Below, in pieces: positions 9,792-19,286 of a DNA stretch of 64,000 nt. The notes under the pieces are model-generated. The model did not search any database. It worked only from the letters and a program-made list of their open reading frames with translations, and was not told the origin of the DNA. This stretch comes from Thalassospira profundimaris. GTDB lineage: Bacteria > Pseudomonadota > Alphaproteobacteria > Rhodospirillales > Thalassospiraceae. The DNA lies in NCBI RefSeq assembly GCF_003326755.1, contig NZ_JPWH01000006.1:124001-188000 (forward strand), read 5' to 3'. Position 1 is the first letter of the stretch. Every line of letters begins with the position of its first letter. A program made the translations under genes and the position numbers.

Positions 9792-10399
9792 GGGAGATGT
9801 CCTTTAATCGGGATCAAGGGCACGTTCAATTGCGAGACGGACAAACCCTTCGCCGCCGACCAGCGAAAAACGTGCAAGGCATCCCAGCGCAGTTTATCGG
9901 GGCTTTTGCCCAGCATATTCCAGCCCCGTGCATGGGCATACAGGGCGCGAATGACGCCTTTGTGGGTTGTCACGCCAAAATCACCATTCGGCCATTGCCG
10001 CAAGAACGCCAGCACCCGCTGCAAAACATCACGCGGGCTTTCGCCCCCCTCGGGGCGGAAATCCCAGCCGCGATCCTCGTTTTGTTGCATGGCATCGCCC
10101 TGCGCGGCGCGAATGTCTGCCAATTTTCGGCCTTCCCACTGCCCCCAATTCATTTCAATGAAAGCAGGCAATGCACCAACCACGTCAATACCCAGTGCTG
10201 ACATCGTTTCGCCCGTACGTTTTAGCGGACTTGTATACCAGGGCTGATCAGCCCATTCGCCGGGGAGACGCAACCGGTGCAACTGATCGCGGGTTTCGGG
10301 CAACAGGCCAATATCGCTATGCCCCTGAATACGGCCGTCGCGGTTCCAGGATGTGGCACCATGTCGCAAAACGGCAAATGAAAAATCAGCCTGCATCAT
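9788..10399 (-). CDS. Histidine phosphatase family protein
   Basis: A 203-residue phosphoglycerate-mutase-like phosphatase. The catalytic LRHGATSWN motif lies at residues 11-19 with the nucleophilic His13. SPLKRTGETM supplies the second active-site arginine, and a later GVTTHKGVIRAL supplies the second histidine. Such enzymes remove phosphate from small molecules. Placed between two glycosyltransferase genes, it plausibly acts on a sugar phosphate or phosphorylated intermediate of that pathway (inference). ATG codons at 10399 and 10396 are both possible; an AGGA lies upstream. Confidence 0.85.
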   Translation of the reverse strand: MMQADFSFAVLRHGATSWNRDGRIQGHSDIGLLPETRDQLHRLRLPGEWADQPWYTSPLKRTGETMSALGIDVVGALPAFIEMNWGQWEGRKLADIRAAQGDAMQQNEDRGWDFRPEGGESPRDVLQRVLAFLRQWPNGDFGVTTHKGVIRALYAHARGWNMLGKSPDKLRWDALHVFRWSAAKGLSVSQLNVPLIPIKGHLP

Positions 10400-11541
10400 G
10401 GGATATCCTGCTGATCAAGTACATCCGCAATCACGTGGTCCAGCACCCTTGCTGCCGATGAAATATCGTGATGGGCCAGCGCATTTTGTGCGGCCCTTTG
10501 CCCAATGGATTTTAATACCGCACGATTGGCAAGGCAGTATGCCAACTGGCGGGCAAATGCCGCCGGGTCGCCCGCAGGAACCAGCCAGCCTGTTTCCCCA
10601 TTTCGCACAATGCCGCCAACACCACCATAATCACCGGCCACTACCGGCAAACCTGCCGCCTGTGCCTCCAGCAGGGCCATGCCATAGGCCTCGTTAATAG
10701 CGGGCCAAACGCATAGATCGGCCCGGGCCAGATGATCCCGCGTGGTGGTGGCATCGCACTGCCCGACAAAAACCACCCGCCCCGCATCAAACCGGGCAAA
10801 CAGCCCCGCAACATCGTCTCGCGCCGGGCCATCACCCACGATTGTCAGCCGCCAGTTTTGTGCCACATCCGCTGGCAAAGCACCCAGTGCTTCGGCCAGC
10901 AGAACAAAGGATTGAAATTTGTCACCCGGCCGCATCATGGCAACGGTGATCAGTTCCACCGGGTCCGAACTTGTAGTCGCATCTTGTTGCAATGCGGGCC
11001 GCTCGCCCGCCCTCTGCCAGGCACCGATATCGGTAAAAGGCGGTAAAAAATGAAGTTTCTGCGCCCCGGTAATAGGTGCCAGGCATGCCATATCGGCCCG
11101 GTTGGGGCACAAAACTGCACGGGCCTGTTGCAACGCCTGTTCAACCGCACGATGGCTCGCCGCCCAGGGGCCTGTTGCGCGTTTGGGGGCATGGGATGCC
11201 TCGCACAGGATATAGGGAATACCCAATTCGGCGGCGACCAGCGGACCGATCCAGTCCGGTGCCTTGTAATAAAGATGATAGGTAAACCAGATATCGGGCC
11301 GGGGCAAAAAACCGGTTTCATAACGGCGCAACAAGCGGCGCGCCAATTTACCACCCAGTTCGGCCAATTGCATTTGTCGCAAACTATTGCCATCCGCCAC
11401 CCGGCTGCGCAAACGTGCCGCAATATCCACATCATGCCCGGCGCGTTTTAACGCCGTCACCAGCAACCGCGCCATCAAACGGTCACCCGATGGCACCGGA
11501 TGATCAAGCGGCTTTAACGGGGCGTAAAACGCAATTCGCAT
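10396..11541 (-). CDS. Glycosyltransferase family 4 protein
   Basis: A 381-residue GT-B retaining glycosyltransferase. The Rossmann N-domain begins with the usual glycine-poor start (MRIAFYAPLKPLDHP). The C-domain shows the GT4 donor-binding motif EAYGMALLEAQAAGLPVVA, whose glutamates bind the nucleotide-sugar. It is cytoplasmic or membrane-peripheral. Good Shine-Dalgarno (GGGAG) lies ahead of the ATG, and its stop overlaps the next gene by 4 bases. It is part of the unknown-product glycan operon of 7239-14068. Confidence 0.88.
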   Translation of the reverse strand: MRIAFYAPLKPLDHPVPSGDRLMARLLVTALKRAGHDVDIAARLRSRVADGNSLRQMQLAELGGKLARRLLRRYETGFLPRPDIWFTYHLYYKAPDWIGPLVAAELGIPYILCEASHAPKRATGPWAASHRAVEQALQQARAVLCPNRADMACLAPITGAQKLHFLPPFTDIGAWQRAGERPALQQDATTSSDPVELITVAMMRPGDKFQSFVLLAEALGALPADVAQNWRLTIVGDGPARDDVAGLFARFDAGRVVFVGQCDATTTRDHLARADLCVWPAINEAYGMALLEAQAAGLPVVAGDYGGVGGIVRNGETGWLVPAGDPAAFARQLAYCLANRAVLKSIGQRAAQNALAHHDISSAARVLDHVIADVLDQQDIP

Positions 11542-11546
11542 GGCGG

Positions 11547-12848
11547 TTACTCCCGCATGGTGGCAAGTGCGTCGTCTGTGCCCGCAATTTCCGGCTTTTC
11601 GTCAGGCGCAATGCCAAATCTGCGCCCCAATTCGCGCATTCCGGCATGAAAGGAAAAATCCCGACGCACAATATCATTGCCCGCCTGCCCCATACGAATA
11701 CGCTTTGCCGGATCAGCAATCATGTCCTGCAAGGCAATCGCCAGCGCAGTTTCATCACGCTGCGGCACCAGAAGGCCATTTTCCCCGTCGCGGATCAATT
11801 CCGGAATGGCGGAAATTCGGGTAGAAACAGCGGCAAGCCCACAAAGCTGCGCTTCCATCAGCACATTGGGCAGGCCATCGCGGTCCCCGTCTTGTTCGAT
11901 CCGGCTGGCAAGAACAAACAGATCAGCCTTTTGGCAGGCGGCTATCACTTCGGCCTGGTCTCGCGGGCCTTGCCAGTCGCATTTATCGGCAATGCCCAGT
12001 TCCTGCGCCAAAGCCTGGTATTTTTCACCCTTGCCGCCGCCAATATGAACAAAGCGCCAATGCAGGCCGGATGGCAGTTTTGTCAGGGCACGCAACAGGT
12101 CGTCATAGCCCTTTTTACCGACCAGCCGCCCGACCGATAGAATGACCACCGGGTCGTTTTCGTTGCGGCCATCGCGCAAGGGGCGATCAGGCAGTTCTTC
12201 GGGAAAACGGGAGAAATCTAGCCCGTGATAGAGCAAATTCACCTTGGCGGGATCATCTGCCAGCGCCTTTAAATGATCCACATTGGCGCAGGTACATGTG
12301 ACAAGCCAGTCCATATCGGCCAGTTTTTCGCGCATTTCCCAATCGGGGCTGGTGTAAATATCCTTGGCATGGGCCGAACAGGACCACGGCAATTGCCGCA
12401 TCATCGCGCCATAGCGCGCAACGGATGCCGGGGTATGCAGGAAATGGGCATAAATGCGGGTAATGTCAGCAGGCAATTCCGCGGCCATCACCATAGCCTG
12501 GCCCATGCGACGAATGCGGTTGCGGGTGGTATCGCGCTTAAAATCGCGCCACCAGGCCCACATGGCCGCCCGATAGCCCGGCATACGGCGTGCCTTCCAC
12601 CAGCCGGCCAATACGCGCAAGGGTTCATCATGCAGATATTCCGGCAAATAATCGACCGAACCGGTAATACGATGATGAATGGGGTGGCGTTTTTTATCGG
12701 TCGGATGACGCAGCGACACGATTCGATACGGAATCCCCGCCTGCTGAATACCCAATATTTCCTGGGCAATAAAGGTTTCAGACAGGCGCGGATAGCCCTT
12801 TACCACAATGGCAATATGGTCAACATCTTCCATTGGGGCGGACATCAT
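11547..12848 (-). CDS. Glycosyltransferase family 4 protein
   Basis: A 433-residue GT4 enzyme starting at the ATG that overlaps the preceding stop (ATGA at 12845-12848); an upstream in-frame ATG at 12896 would run deep into the neighbour and is unlikely. The N-domain has KGYPRLSETFIAQEI, typical of GTs involved in exopolysaccharide or lipid glycosylation. The C-domain has QDGDRDGLPNVLMEAQLCG with the GT4 glutamate pair. It probably works in sequence with the other three glycosyltransferases here. Confidence 0.88.
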   Translation of the reverse strand: MMSAPMEDVDHIAIVVKGYPRLSETFIAQEILGIQQAGIPYRIVSLRHPTDKKRHPIHHRITGSVDYLPEYLHDEPLRVLAGWWKARRMPGYRAAMWAWWRDFKRDTTRNRIRRMGQAMVMAAELPADITRIYAHFLHTPASVARYGAMMRQLPWSCSAHAKDIYTSPDWEMREKLADMDWLVTCTCANVDHLKALADDPAKVNLLYHGLDFSRFPEELPDRPLRDGRNENDPVVILSVGRLVGKKGYDDLLRALTKLPSGLHWRFVHIGGGKGEKYQALAQELGIADKCDWQGPRDQAEVIAACQKADLFVLASRIEQDGDRDGLPNVLMEAQLCGLAAVSTRISAIPELIRDGENGLLVPQRDETALAIALQDMIADPAKRIRMGQAGNDIVRRDFSFHAGMRELGRRFGIAPDEKPEIAGTDDALATMRE

Positions 12849-14068
12849 GCCGTCGCATACTCGGGTTGGGAAACCCCCCCCTCGCGCGGCAGCCACTGCT
12901 CCACCATCGCCGATACCGTTTCCAGCCCGCCCATAAGGCCCGGCACTGTCACACTGGACGGGGCCGGTTGGGCAGCAAGACCGCGCAGGGCCTGTGCCAT
13001 TTCAAGCGGCGGACGCCCGCCCTCTTCGGTCAACATCCGGACAAGGCCCAGTTTTTCCGCTTGCGAAGCACGCACATATTGCTCCAACCGGGGCACGGTA
13101 CGCGGCACAATGATAGAGGGTTTATCGAATGACAGAATTTCACAGAAGGTATTATACCCGCCCATCGCAATCACACCGGCCGATTTCGCCATTAGCATTT
13201 CGACATTGGCATCAAAGGTGATGACCGAAAGCTTGTCGATATTTTCAGCCCGTTCCATGAATTTCTGCTGCTCTGCAGGGGCCATGAACGGCCCCAGAAC
13301 CACCAGCGACGGCAGGGGGATGCCAGGATCGGCCTCATAGGCACTAATCACCCAATCCACCAGATTAACGCCATCCCCCCCACCGCCAGTGGTCACAAGA
13401 AAATAGGGATCATCAAGTCCAAGTGATCCGTGTTCGGGGGCGGGCTTGCGGGTGGCGGTACGCGGCAAATAGCCCGTATAAGTCATTTTCTCTGCGACAC
13501 CGGGCAAAAGGTCAATGCCCTGCAACGGATTGCAAATCTCGCGCAGGCCATAAACCCAGATATCGTCATAATAATTGGCAAGGGCGGGCGCGCAGTTTTT
13601 GCGCAGCCATTCTTCGCGCAGGGTGTCCGGGTCGTCCATCACATCGCGCAGGCCAAGAACCAGGCGCGTATGACGGTCCTTGAGCATTTTCAGGGTCGGT
13701 TCCACCTCGCCGCGCAGGCCGAGCGGTTCCTTGTCGACAATAAACAGATCGGGGTCAAAGACATCGGCCGTATGCTGGATAATCGATTCCCGCATTGCCA
13801 GCATTTGCTCGACATCAATATCCAGGTTCAGCGACGTATATTCGCCATTGGAAAGTTTGATCACGCCGGGAATGCGGACAAAATCAACACGGGATCGAAA
13901 TTCAAAGCTGCCAATGATGGGTGATCCCGACAGGATTAACACCGACACATCATCCCTGTTGTCAACCAGGGCATGCGCAATGGTGCGACACCGCCGCAAA
14001 TGGCCCAGGCCGAATGTATCGTGACTATAAATCAAAACACGATAGCCGCGTGCGCCCTTTAAAGACAT
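12845..14068 (-). CDS. MurG-like predicted glycosyltransferase (COG4671-like)
   Basis: A 407-residue GT-B protein, first gene of the glycan operon. It begins with YSHDTFGLGHLRR and has a C-terminal donor-binding region with GGYNTFCEILSFDKPSI. It is a distant paralogue of 8646-9791. GTs of this group are widespread but poorly characterised; the acceptor is unknown. A 385-base gene-free stretch lies upstream and should hold the operon promoter. GGACGG is a weak ribosome-binding site ahead of the ATG. Confidence 0.82.
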   Translation of the reverse strand: MSLKGARGYRVLIYSHDTFGLGHLRRCRTIAHALVDNRDDVSVLILSGSPIIGSFEFRSRVDFVRIPGVIKLSNGEYTSLNLDIDVEQMLAMRESIIQHTADVFDPDLFIVDKEPLGLRGEVEPTLKMLKDRHTRLVLGLRDVMDDPDTLREEWLRKNCAPALANYYDDIWVYGLREICNPLQGIDLLPGVAEKMTYTGYLPRTATRKPAPEHGSLGLDDPYFLVTTGGGGDGVNLVDWVISAYEADPGIPLPSLVVLGPFMAPAEQQKFMERAENIDKLSVITFDANVEMLMAKSAGVIAMGGYNTFCEILSFDKPSIIVPRTVPRLEQYVRASQAEKLGLVRMLTEEGGRPPLEMAQALRGLAAQPAPSSVTVPGLMGGLETVSAMVEQWLPREGGVSQPEYATA

Positions 14069-14453
14069 AATACCGTCCGCAATTCGGGTGTCCCTAAAGA
14101 CATGGTTGCTTCATCAGCAAATACATTGCCGCCATTCCGTCGTCCATGTCTCATTGAACCTCCCTATCGCCTTTTTTATAAAGGTGACAGGAATTTGGAT
14201 AATGACAAGAAAATCTGCTCCAATAGTTAGCAGATTTCAGCAAGATGCAACCATCAGAAACGCCCGGACAAATACCGAAAAAACACAAAATCGGCCAAAG
14301 GGCAGCAACAACGCCGTTTTCGCAGTTGCAATAAAATTACAACATAATGATCATTAGTTGATTAAAACCGGAACACGGCAACCCAAAAGAATTGCATTGC
14401 AACTGCTTTCTGGTTTTCAAATCCAACAACGGGACTGGAAGCCTGTCATCCTG
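14069..14453. other. Intergenic region, 385 bases
   Basis: This gene-free, AT-richer stretch lies between the end of the MBL nuclease gene and the start of the glycan operon, both on the minus strand. It must hold the operon promoter and any terminator of the nuclease gene. Apart from the 9-bp inverted repeat at 14211-14237 and a small ATGATCAT palindrome near 14347, I see no clear promoter or RNA element. Confidence 0.4.
14211..14237 (-). terminator. 9-bp inverted repeat, possible terminator or operator
   Basis: AAATCTGCT (14211-14219) and AGCAGATTT (14229-14237) form perfect 9-bp arms around a 9-base loop. Read on the minus strand the hairpin is followed by TTTTCTTG, so it could end the MBL nuclease transcript about 220 bases after its stop. 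The stem is AT-rich and weak; a protein-binding operator for the glycan operon is an equal possibility. Confidence 0.35.
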
Positions 14454-16025
14454 TCACGCGCGATTAATCACACTCACCAGTTTTGCCAGCAATTTTTCCC
14501 GTTCGCGGTTGGTGCCAAGACCTGCCAGTTTTTCCGACAGTGCAGTAAGGGTACGGGCATAATCATTGTGCCAGTCTTCGCGCGACATGGCCTCTGCCCC
14601 GCCGCGTTTGGCAATCGGGGCCTGCACTTCCTGACCCCGTTGCAACAGAACAGTTTCATCGAGTGTGGGACAGGACAAAAGCCTGGGCGCAATATCATGA
14701 GCCAGCAGCAAATCCCGGAACGTCGCCCGCGCGGCATTTTCACCGTGGGTCAGGAAAATCTTTTTATGAACCGGCAAACGCCCCTTAACCCAGTCAAGCA
14801 GCGTTTTTTGGTCAGCGTGGCCGGAATAAATATCGAGGTTACGGATACGCGCCCGCACCTGGATTTCATCACCATGAATACGAACCGATTTTGCCCCGGA
14901 CAGCAAAATGCGCCCCAATGACCCGGCGGCCTGAAACCCGACCAGCAGCACGGTGCATTCCGCGCGCCATAAATTGTTTTTCAAATGATAACGTACACGC
15001 CCGGCATCGCACATGCCACTGGCCGATAATATGATCGCCCCCTTTTTGATGCGGGCAAGCTGAATGCTGGCTTCGACATCGGGCACCATATGGAAATTGG
15101 GATGTGTCAGGGCATGGGCATCTTCGGGCGATAAATACCGGGCGAAAACACCGGTTGCGCGTTGGGCCAGCGGACTGTCGATAAACACATCGGCCTTGGG
15201 CAGCGCCCCACTGTTAAACAAAGCTGCCAGGTCAACCAGCAATTCCTGGGTACGGGCCACGGCAAAGCTGGGAATCACCAAATTTCCGCCCGCCTCCAGG
15301 GCCGCACGAATTTCATCGGCCAAAAGGGTACGGCGTTCGCTGGCGGAAATATCCACCCTTTCCCGGTCTCCATACGTGGTTTCCACAAACAGGTAATCCA
15401 CATCGGCCGGGCCTTCTGGGGCCTCGTTAAACACCGCCTCGCCCGTCCCAATATCGCCGGAAAACAGCAAATGCCGGGGTTTTTGGCCTGCTTCGCCGTC
15501 TATTTTAATCTCGATAGAGGCCGATCCCAAAATATGCCCGGCATCCCAATAGCGCACCTCGAAACCGGGAACAATTTCACCCCATTCATGATACTCAACC
15601 GGGCGTAAACGTTTCAGGGCCTTTTCGGCATCCTCGCGGGTATAAATAGGATCAACGGCTGGCAAACCACGGCGGGCATTGCGGCGATTAAGGCGGTCAA
15701 CTTCCGTTTCCTGAATATAGCCGGAATCGGGCAGCATATAAGTCAGTAGATCACAGGTCGGCTGGGTGGCAAAAACAACCCCGATAAACCCGGCCTTGAC
15801 CAGTTTGGGGATCAGCCCGGAATGATCGATATGGGCGTGGGTCAGCAATACTGCGCGAATGTCGCTGGCATCAAAGGGAAACGGACCATAGTTCAGTTCC
15901 TTGACCGTTTTGTTGCCCTGGAACATGCCGCAATCGATCAGAAAATTGCCAACTGGTGTGCGCAACAGATAGCAGGACCCGGTCACACCACCTGCCGCAC
16001 CACAAAATGTTACCGAAAGTGTCAT
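14454..16025 (-). CDS. MBL-fold/beta-CASP RNA-processing-type metallohydrolase
   Basis: A 523-residue protein of the bacterial CPSF73/Ysh1-like group (COG1236). The zinc-binding HAHIDHSG motif is at residues 63-70. A central beta-CASP domain includes FAVARTQELL, and a C-terminal RMMBL-type region carries IYSGHADQ and HGE. Such proteins act as endo- or 5'-exonucleases on RNA in archaea; the substrate in proteobacteria is not established. A strong GGGAGG precedes the ATG. It lies 115 bases downstream of moeA's stop, with no obvious link in function. Confidence 0.85.
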   Translation of the reverse strand: MTLSVTFCGAAGGVTGSCYLLRTPVGNFLIDCGMFQGNKTVKELNYGPFPFDASDIRAVLLTHAHIDHSGLIPKLVKAGFIGVVFATQPTCDLLTYMLPDSGYIQETEVDRLNRRNARRGLPAVDPIYTREDAEKALKRLRPVEYHEWGEIVPGFEVRYWDAGHILGSASIEIKIDGEAGQKPRHLLFSGDIGTGEAVFNEAPEGPADVDYLFVETTYGDRERVDISASERRTLLADEIRAALEAGGNLVIPSFAVARTQELLVDLAALFNSGALPKADVFIDSPLAQRATGVFARYLSPEDAHALTHPNFHMVPDVEASIQLARIKKGAIILSASGMCDAGRVRYHLKNNLWRAECTVLLVGFQAAGSLGRILLSGAKSVRIHGDEIQVRARIRNLDIYSGHADQKTLLDWVKGRLPVHKKIFLTHGENAARATFRDLLLAHDIAPRLLSCPTLDETVLLQRGQEVQAPIAKRGGAEAMSREDWHNDYARTLTALSEKLAGLGTNREREKLLAKLVSVINRA

Positions 16026-16140
16026 CGAAGCCTCCCCGTATCGCCCGCCTGCATCTACAATGGGCGCGCAAGGAGAATGGCTCCATGATATGGATCAGTC
16101 GCAAAAATTATTGGCGAAAAACACCCGATAATTCATCGCT

Positions 16141-17436
16141 CTAAAATGCCTGCAGCCCGGCAAACGGAATATAGTCCACGATCTCGCCCTGCTGCACGCC
16201 GGCACGGTCTTCGGCCAGTTCAATCAGTCCTTCGGCCCACACCATCGATGACAGAACCCCGGAACTGCTGGAATGAAACGGCAACGCCACCATTTGACCA
16301 TTGCCATTGCGATGCAGGCGCGCACGCAACCATTCACGCCGGCCTGTTCGACGCTTAAGGTTAAACCCGGCAGGCATCGGAAAACGCACAATGGCGCGGT
16401 CTTCAATACGGGCTCCCATCATATGCAGCAGCAATGGCACGGCATATAACAACCCCGATACCATCACCGAAACCGGGTTGCCCGGCAATCCCAGCACCAG
16501 ACAATCACCAATTCGCCCGCGCATAAGGGGTTTGCCCGGCTTGATGGCGAGTTTCCAGGCCTCGATACTGCCAAGCGAATCAACAACCGGCTTTAACAGG
16601 TCCGCCTTGCCAACCGAAACCCCGCCCGATGTCAAAATCACATCATGATTGTCGGCAGCCTCGCTTAAGGCGGCTTGTAAAACGGCAAAATCATCGCGCA
16701 ACAGGCCAAGATCGGTCACATCGCAGCCAATGGCACGCATCATGCCAATCATGGCAAACCGGTTGCTGTCATAAATACCGCCAGGTGGCAATTCACCACC
16801 CGGTGCGGCAAGTTCATCCCCCGTGGAAAAAACAGCCACCCGCAACGGGCGTGCAACAACCAGATGCGCACGTCCCTGCCCCGCCGCCACGGCAACATCC
16901 TGCGGACGCAGCCGTTTGCCCGCGGGTAAAAGGACGGTTCCCTGTTTAACATCCTCGCCCGCACGACGGATATTATCGCCCTGGCGCACCCGCTCAATTA
17001 CCGCCCGTTCTATGCGGATTTCGCTTTCATCCGCGCTGGCGGCAACATTTTCCTGAATAATCACCGCATCCGCCCCATGCGGGATGGCCGCCCCGGTGGC
17101 AATGCGAACCACGCGGCCCGTCGGAATTTCATCAATAAATGGATGCCCGGCCAGCGCAACACCGGCAACCGGCAAAGTCAGAGCGCCGGTTTGCGGCAGC
17201 AGGGCCAAATCCGCCATGCGAAGGGCATACCCATCCATCGCCGAATTATCAACCGATGGCACATTGATCGCGGCAATAACATCCTCGCGCAGGATCGCGC
17301 CATGACACTCCGTAAGCTCGCGGGTTTCAATCAGGTCGGAAACGGGTACCTGTTCACAGGCCAGACGCAAGGCGACATCAAGCGGGGTCAAGCCCGGCTG
17401 GCTGCCAGAACCGGACGTCACTGAATTGTCTGCCAT
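16141..17436 (-). CDS. moeA: Molybdopterin molybdotransferase MoeA
   Basis: A 431-residue cytoplasmic enzyme that inserts molybdate into adenylylated molybdopterin, the last step of Moco synthesis. Landmarks are the N-terminal SVDNSAMDGYA motif, ILTSGGVSVGKAD, KLAIKPGKPL and GLPGNPVSVMV, in the family order, and the length is normal. AGGAGG lies about 10 bases ahead of the ATG. It sits 98 bases downstream of the iron permease gene on the same strand. Co-transcription is possible but no functional link is implied. Confidence 0.95.
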   Translation of the reverse strand: MADNSVTSGSGSQPGLTPLDVALRLACEQVPVSDLIETRELTECHGAILREDVIAAINVPSVDNSAMDGYALRMADLALLPQTGALTLPVAGVALAGHPFIDEIPTGRVVRIATGAAIPHGADAVIIQENVAASADESEIRIERAVIERVRQGDNIRRAGEDVKQGTVLLPAGKRLRPQDVAVAAGQGRAHLVVARPLRVAVFSTGDELAAPGGELPPGGIYDSNRFAMIGMMRAIGCDVTDLGLLRDDFAVLQAALSEAADNHDVILTSGGVSVGKADLLKPVVDSLGSIEAWKLAIKPGKPLMRGRIGDCLVLGLPGNPVSVMVSGLLYAVPLLLHMMGARIEDRAIVRFPMPAGFNLKRRTGRREWLRARLHRNGNGQMVALPFHSSSSGVLSSMVWAEGLIELAEDRAGVQQGEIVDYIPFAGLQAF

Positions 17437-17534
17437 ATCGCCATACCCTCCTGGAAAAACAAAACCTGGCTCTCTAATAGCTCGATAATGCCAGACAAAA
17501 CAAGAAAACCGGCGAAATATTCCTGTAAAACCAG

Positions 17535-19271
17535 TTAATTACGATGACCAGGCCGGGAGCGCGAAATAGCACGGCTCAACATTACCACGGGAATAACCCC
17601 GACCAGCACAATGGTTAAGGCCCCAAGCGCGGCCTGTTCGATCATTTCATCCTTGGCATATTGGTACACATGGGTTGCCAGGGTATCGAAATTGAATGGC
17701 CGCAAAATAAGCGTTGCAGGCAGTTCCTTCATTGAATCGACAAAAACCAGCACACAGGCCGCCAGAATACCGCCCCGCACCAGCGGGAAGTGAATGCGTT
17801 TCAAGGTGCCAAACGGGGTTTCGCCCAGGGTACGGGCCGCATCATCCATGCTGGGGCGGACCTTGCCCAGTGCCGCCTCGATCGAGCCATAGGACACCGC
17901 CATAAACCGCACACTATAGGCAAAAACGATGGCAAAAATGGTACCGCTTAATAACAAGCCGGTTGATATGCCAAAATGATCGCGCATAAAGGCATCAACG
18001 GCATTATCCAGCCCGGCAAAGGGTACCAGAACACCAATTGCCAGCACCGCACCGGGCACCGCATACCCCACCGATGCCAAACGAATGCAGGCCCGCAGGG
18101 CCGGTTTGGGAAACAGGCGCAGGGCATAGGCCAAAAACAGTGCCGCGCTTACCGCCATTAGGGTGGCAAGACCCGAAACCAAAAGGCTGTTCCTGGCAAA
18201 TTCAAAAAAATCGCTGGTCCAGGACTGGTCAAAATAGCCAATTGAATAGTAAATCAAAACCGATGCCGGAATGACAAAACCCAGCACAATCGGCAAGATA
18301 CATACCAGCAAAGCCGCCGTTTTGGCCCCCAGGCCCAACTCATACCCCGGCAATTCCTGAAAACGCGATGTCGTATCGTGAAACCGCTGACGGCGGCGGG
18401 AATAACGCTCTGCGACAATCAGCACCACCACAACCACCAGCATGGTCAGCGCGATTTGCGCCGCCCCGCCGGCATTGCCCATGCCCAGCCACACATTAAA
18501 AATACCGGCAGTCAGGGTATGCACGGCAAAGAAATCGATGGTGCCAAAATCGTTCAGCGTTTCCATCAGCGCAATGATCACACCCACCACAATCGCCGGG
18601 CGCGCCAATGGCAGGGCCACGGTGACAAAGGCATTCCAGGGGCCACGGCCCAAAACCCGTGCGGCTTCAAGCACACATACCGATTGCGACAGAAAAGCCG
18701 CCCGGGCCAGCATGTAAACATAGGGATAAAGTGTCAGGCTTAGAACGATAATCGCGCCGCCCTTGGTACGGATATCGGGAAACCAGTAATCCCGCGCATT
18801 TTGAAACCCAAACCAGGCGCGAATAGCGCCCTGCACCGGCCCGGCATATTCCAGAAGGTCGGTATAAACATAGGCCACGATATAGGCCGGAACGGCCATT
18901 GGCAGCAGCATCGCCCATTCAAAAAACCGCTTGCCCGGCAGGCGGCACATTGTCACCACCCAGGCCGACGAAACCCCCATCAGGGTCACGCCAATCCCCA
19001 CCCCGATCATCAGGATGAAGGTGTTGGACAAATAGCGCGGCAACATGGTGGAGGCCAGATGCGGCCAGATATTTTCGGTCGGAAACAAAGCCAGATAAAC
19101 AACGGCAACAATCGGCGCTGCCACCAAAAGGGCAATCACCATTGCCCCACCCAGCCACCACGAAGACTGCCCCTGCGGCCACCAGCGCATGGAACGCACC
19201 AGCGGGCGGCTTTTAAGCGGGTCAAAGGTCTCGCTGGCGGCAGACGTGCGATAATCCGGATGAGTTGCCAA
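17535..19271 (-). CDS. Fe(3+) ABC transporter permease (FbpB/SfuB type)
   Basis: A protein of up to 578 residues with two fused permease halves and about 12 membrane helices, as in FbpB/SfuB iron(III) permeases. EAA-like loops are seen near VLEAARVLGRGPWNAF and DDAARTLGETPFGTL. The frame opens with TTG at 19271, 15 bases after the upstream binding-protein stop. An ATG at 19190 (551 residues) is an alternative, and neither has a strong ribosome-binding site. No FbpC-type ATPase gene is nearby, so the permease must use an ATPase encoded elsewhere. Confidence 0.88.
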   Translation of the reverse strand: MATHPDYRTSAASETFDPLKSRPLVRSMRWWPQGQSSWWLGGAMVIALLVAAPIVAVVYLALFPTENIWPHLASTMLPRYLSNTFILMIGVGIGVTLMGVSSAWVVTMCRLPGKRFFEWAMLLPMAVPAYIVAYVYTDLLEYAGPVQGAIRAWFGFQNARDYWFPDIRTKGGAIIVLSLTLYPYVYMLARAAFLSQSVCVLEAARVLGRGPWNAFVTVALPLARPAIVVGVIIALMETLNDFGTIDFFAVHTLTAGIFNVWLGMGNAGGAAQIALTMLVVVVVLIVAERYSRRRQRFHDTTSRFQELPGYELGLGAKTAALLVCILPIVLGFVIPASVLIYYSIGYFDQSWTSDFFEFARNSLLVSGLATLMAVSAALFLAYALRLFPKPALRACIRLASVGYAVPGAVLAIGVLVPFAGLDNAVDAFMRDHFGISTGLLLSGTIFAIVFAYSVRFMAVSYGSIEAALGKVRPSMDDAARTLGETPFGTLKRIHFPLVRGGILAACVLVFVDSMKELPATLILRPFNFDTLATHVYQYAKDEMIEQAALGALTIVLVGVIPVVMLSRAISRSRPGHRN

Positions 19272-19286
19272 AATGCACCGATATTT

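Noticed and set aside
12273-13340. Plus-strand 355-codon open frame over two glycosyltransferase genes
   Set aside because: It spans the junction of two overlapping minus-strand genes and has no family resemblance.
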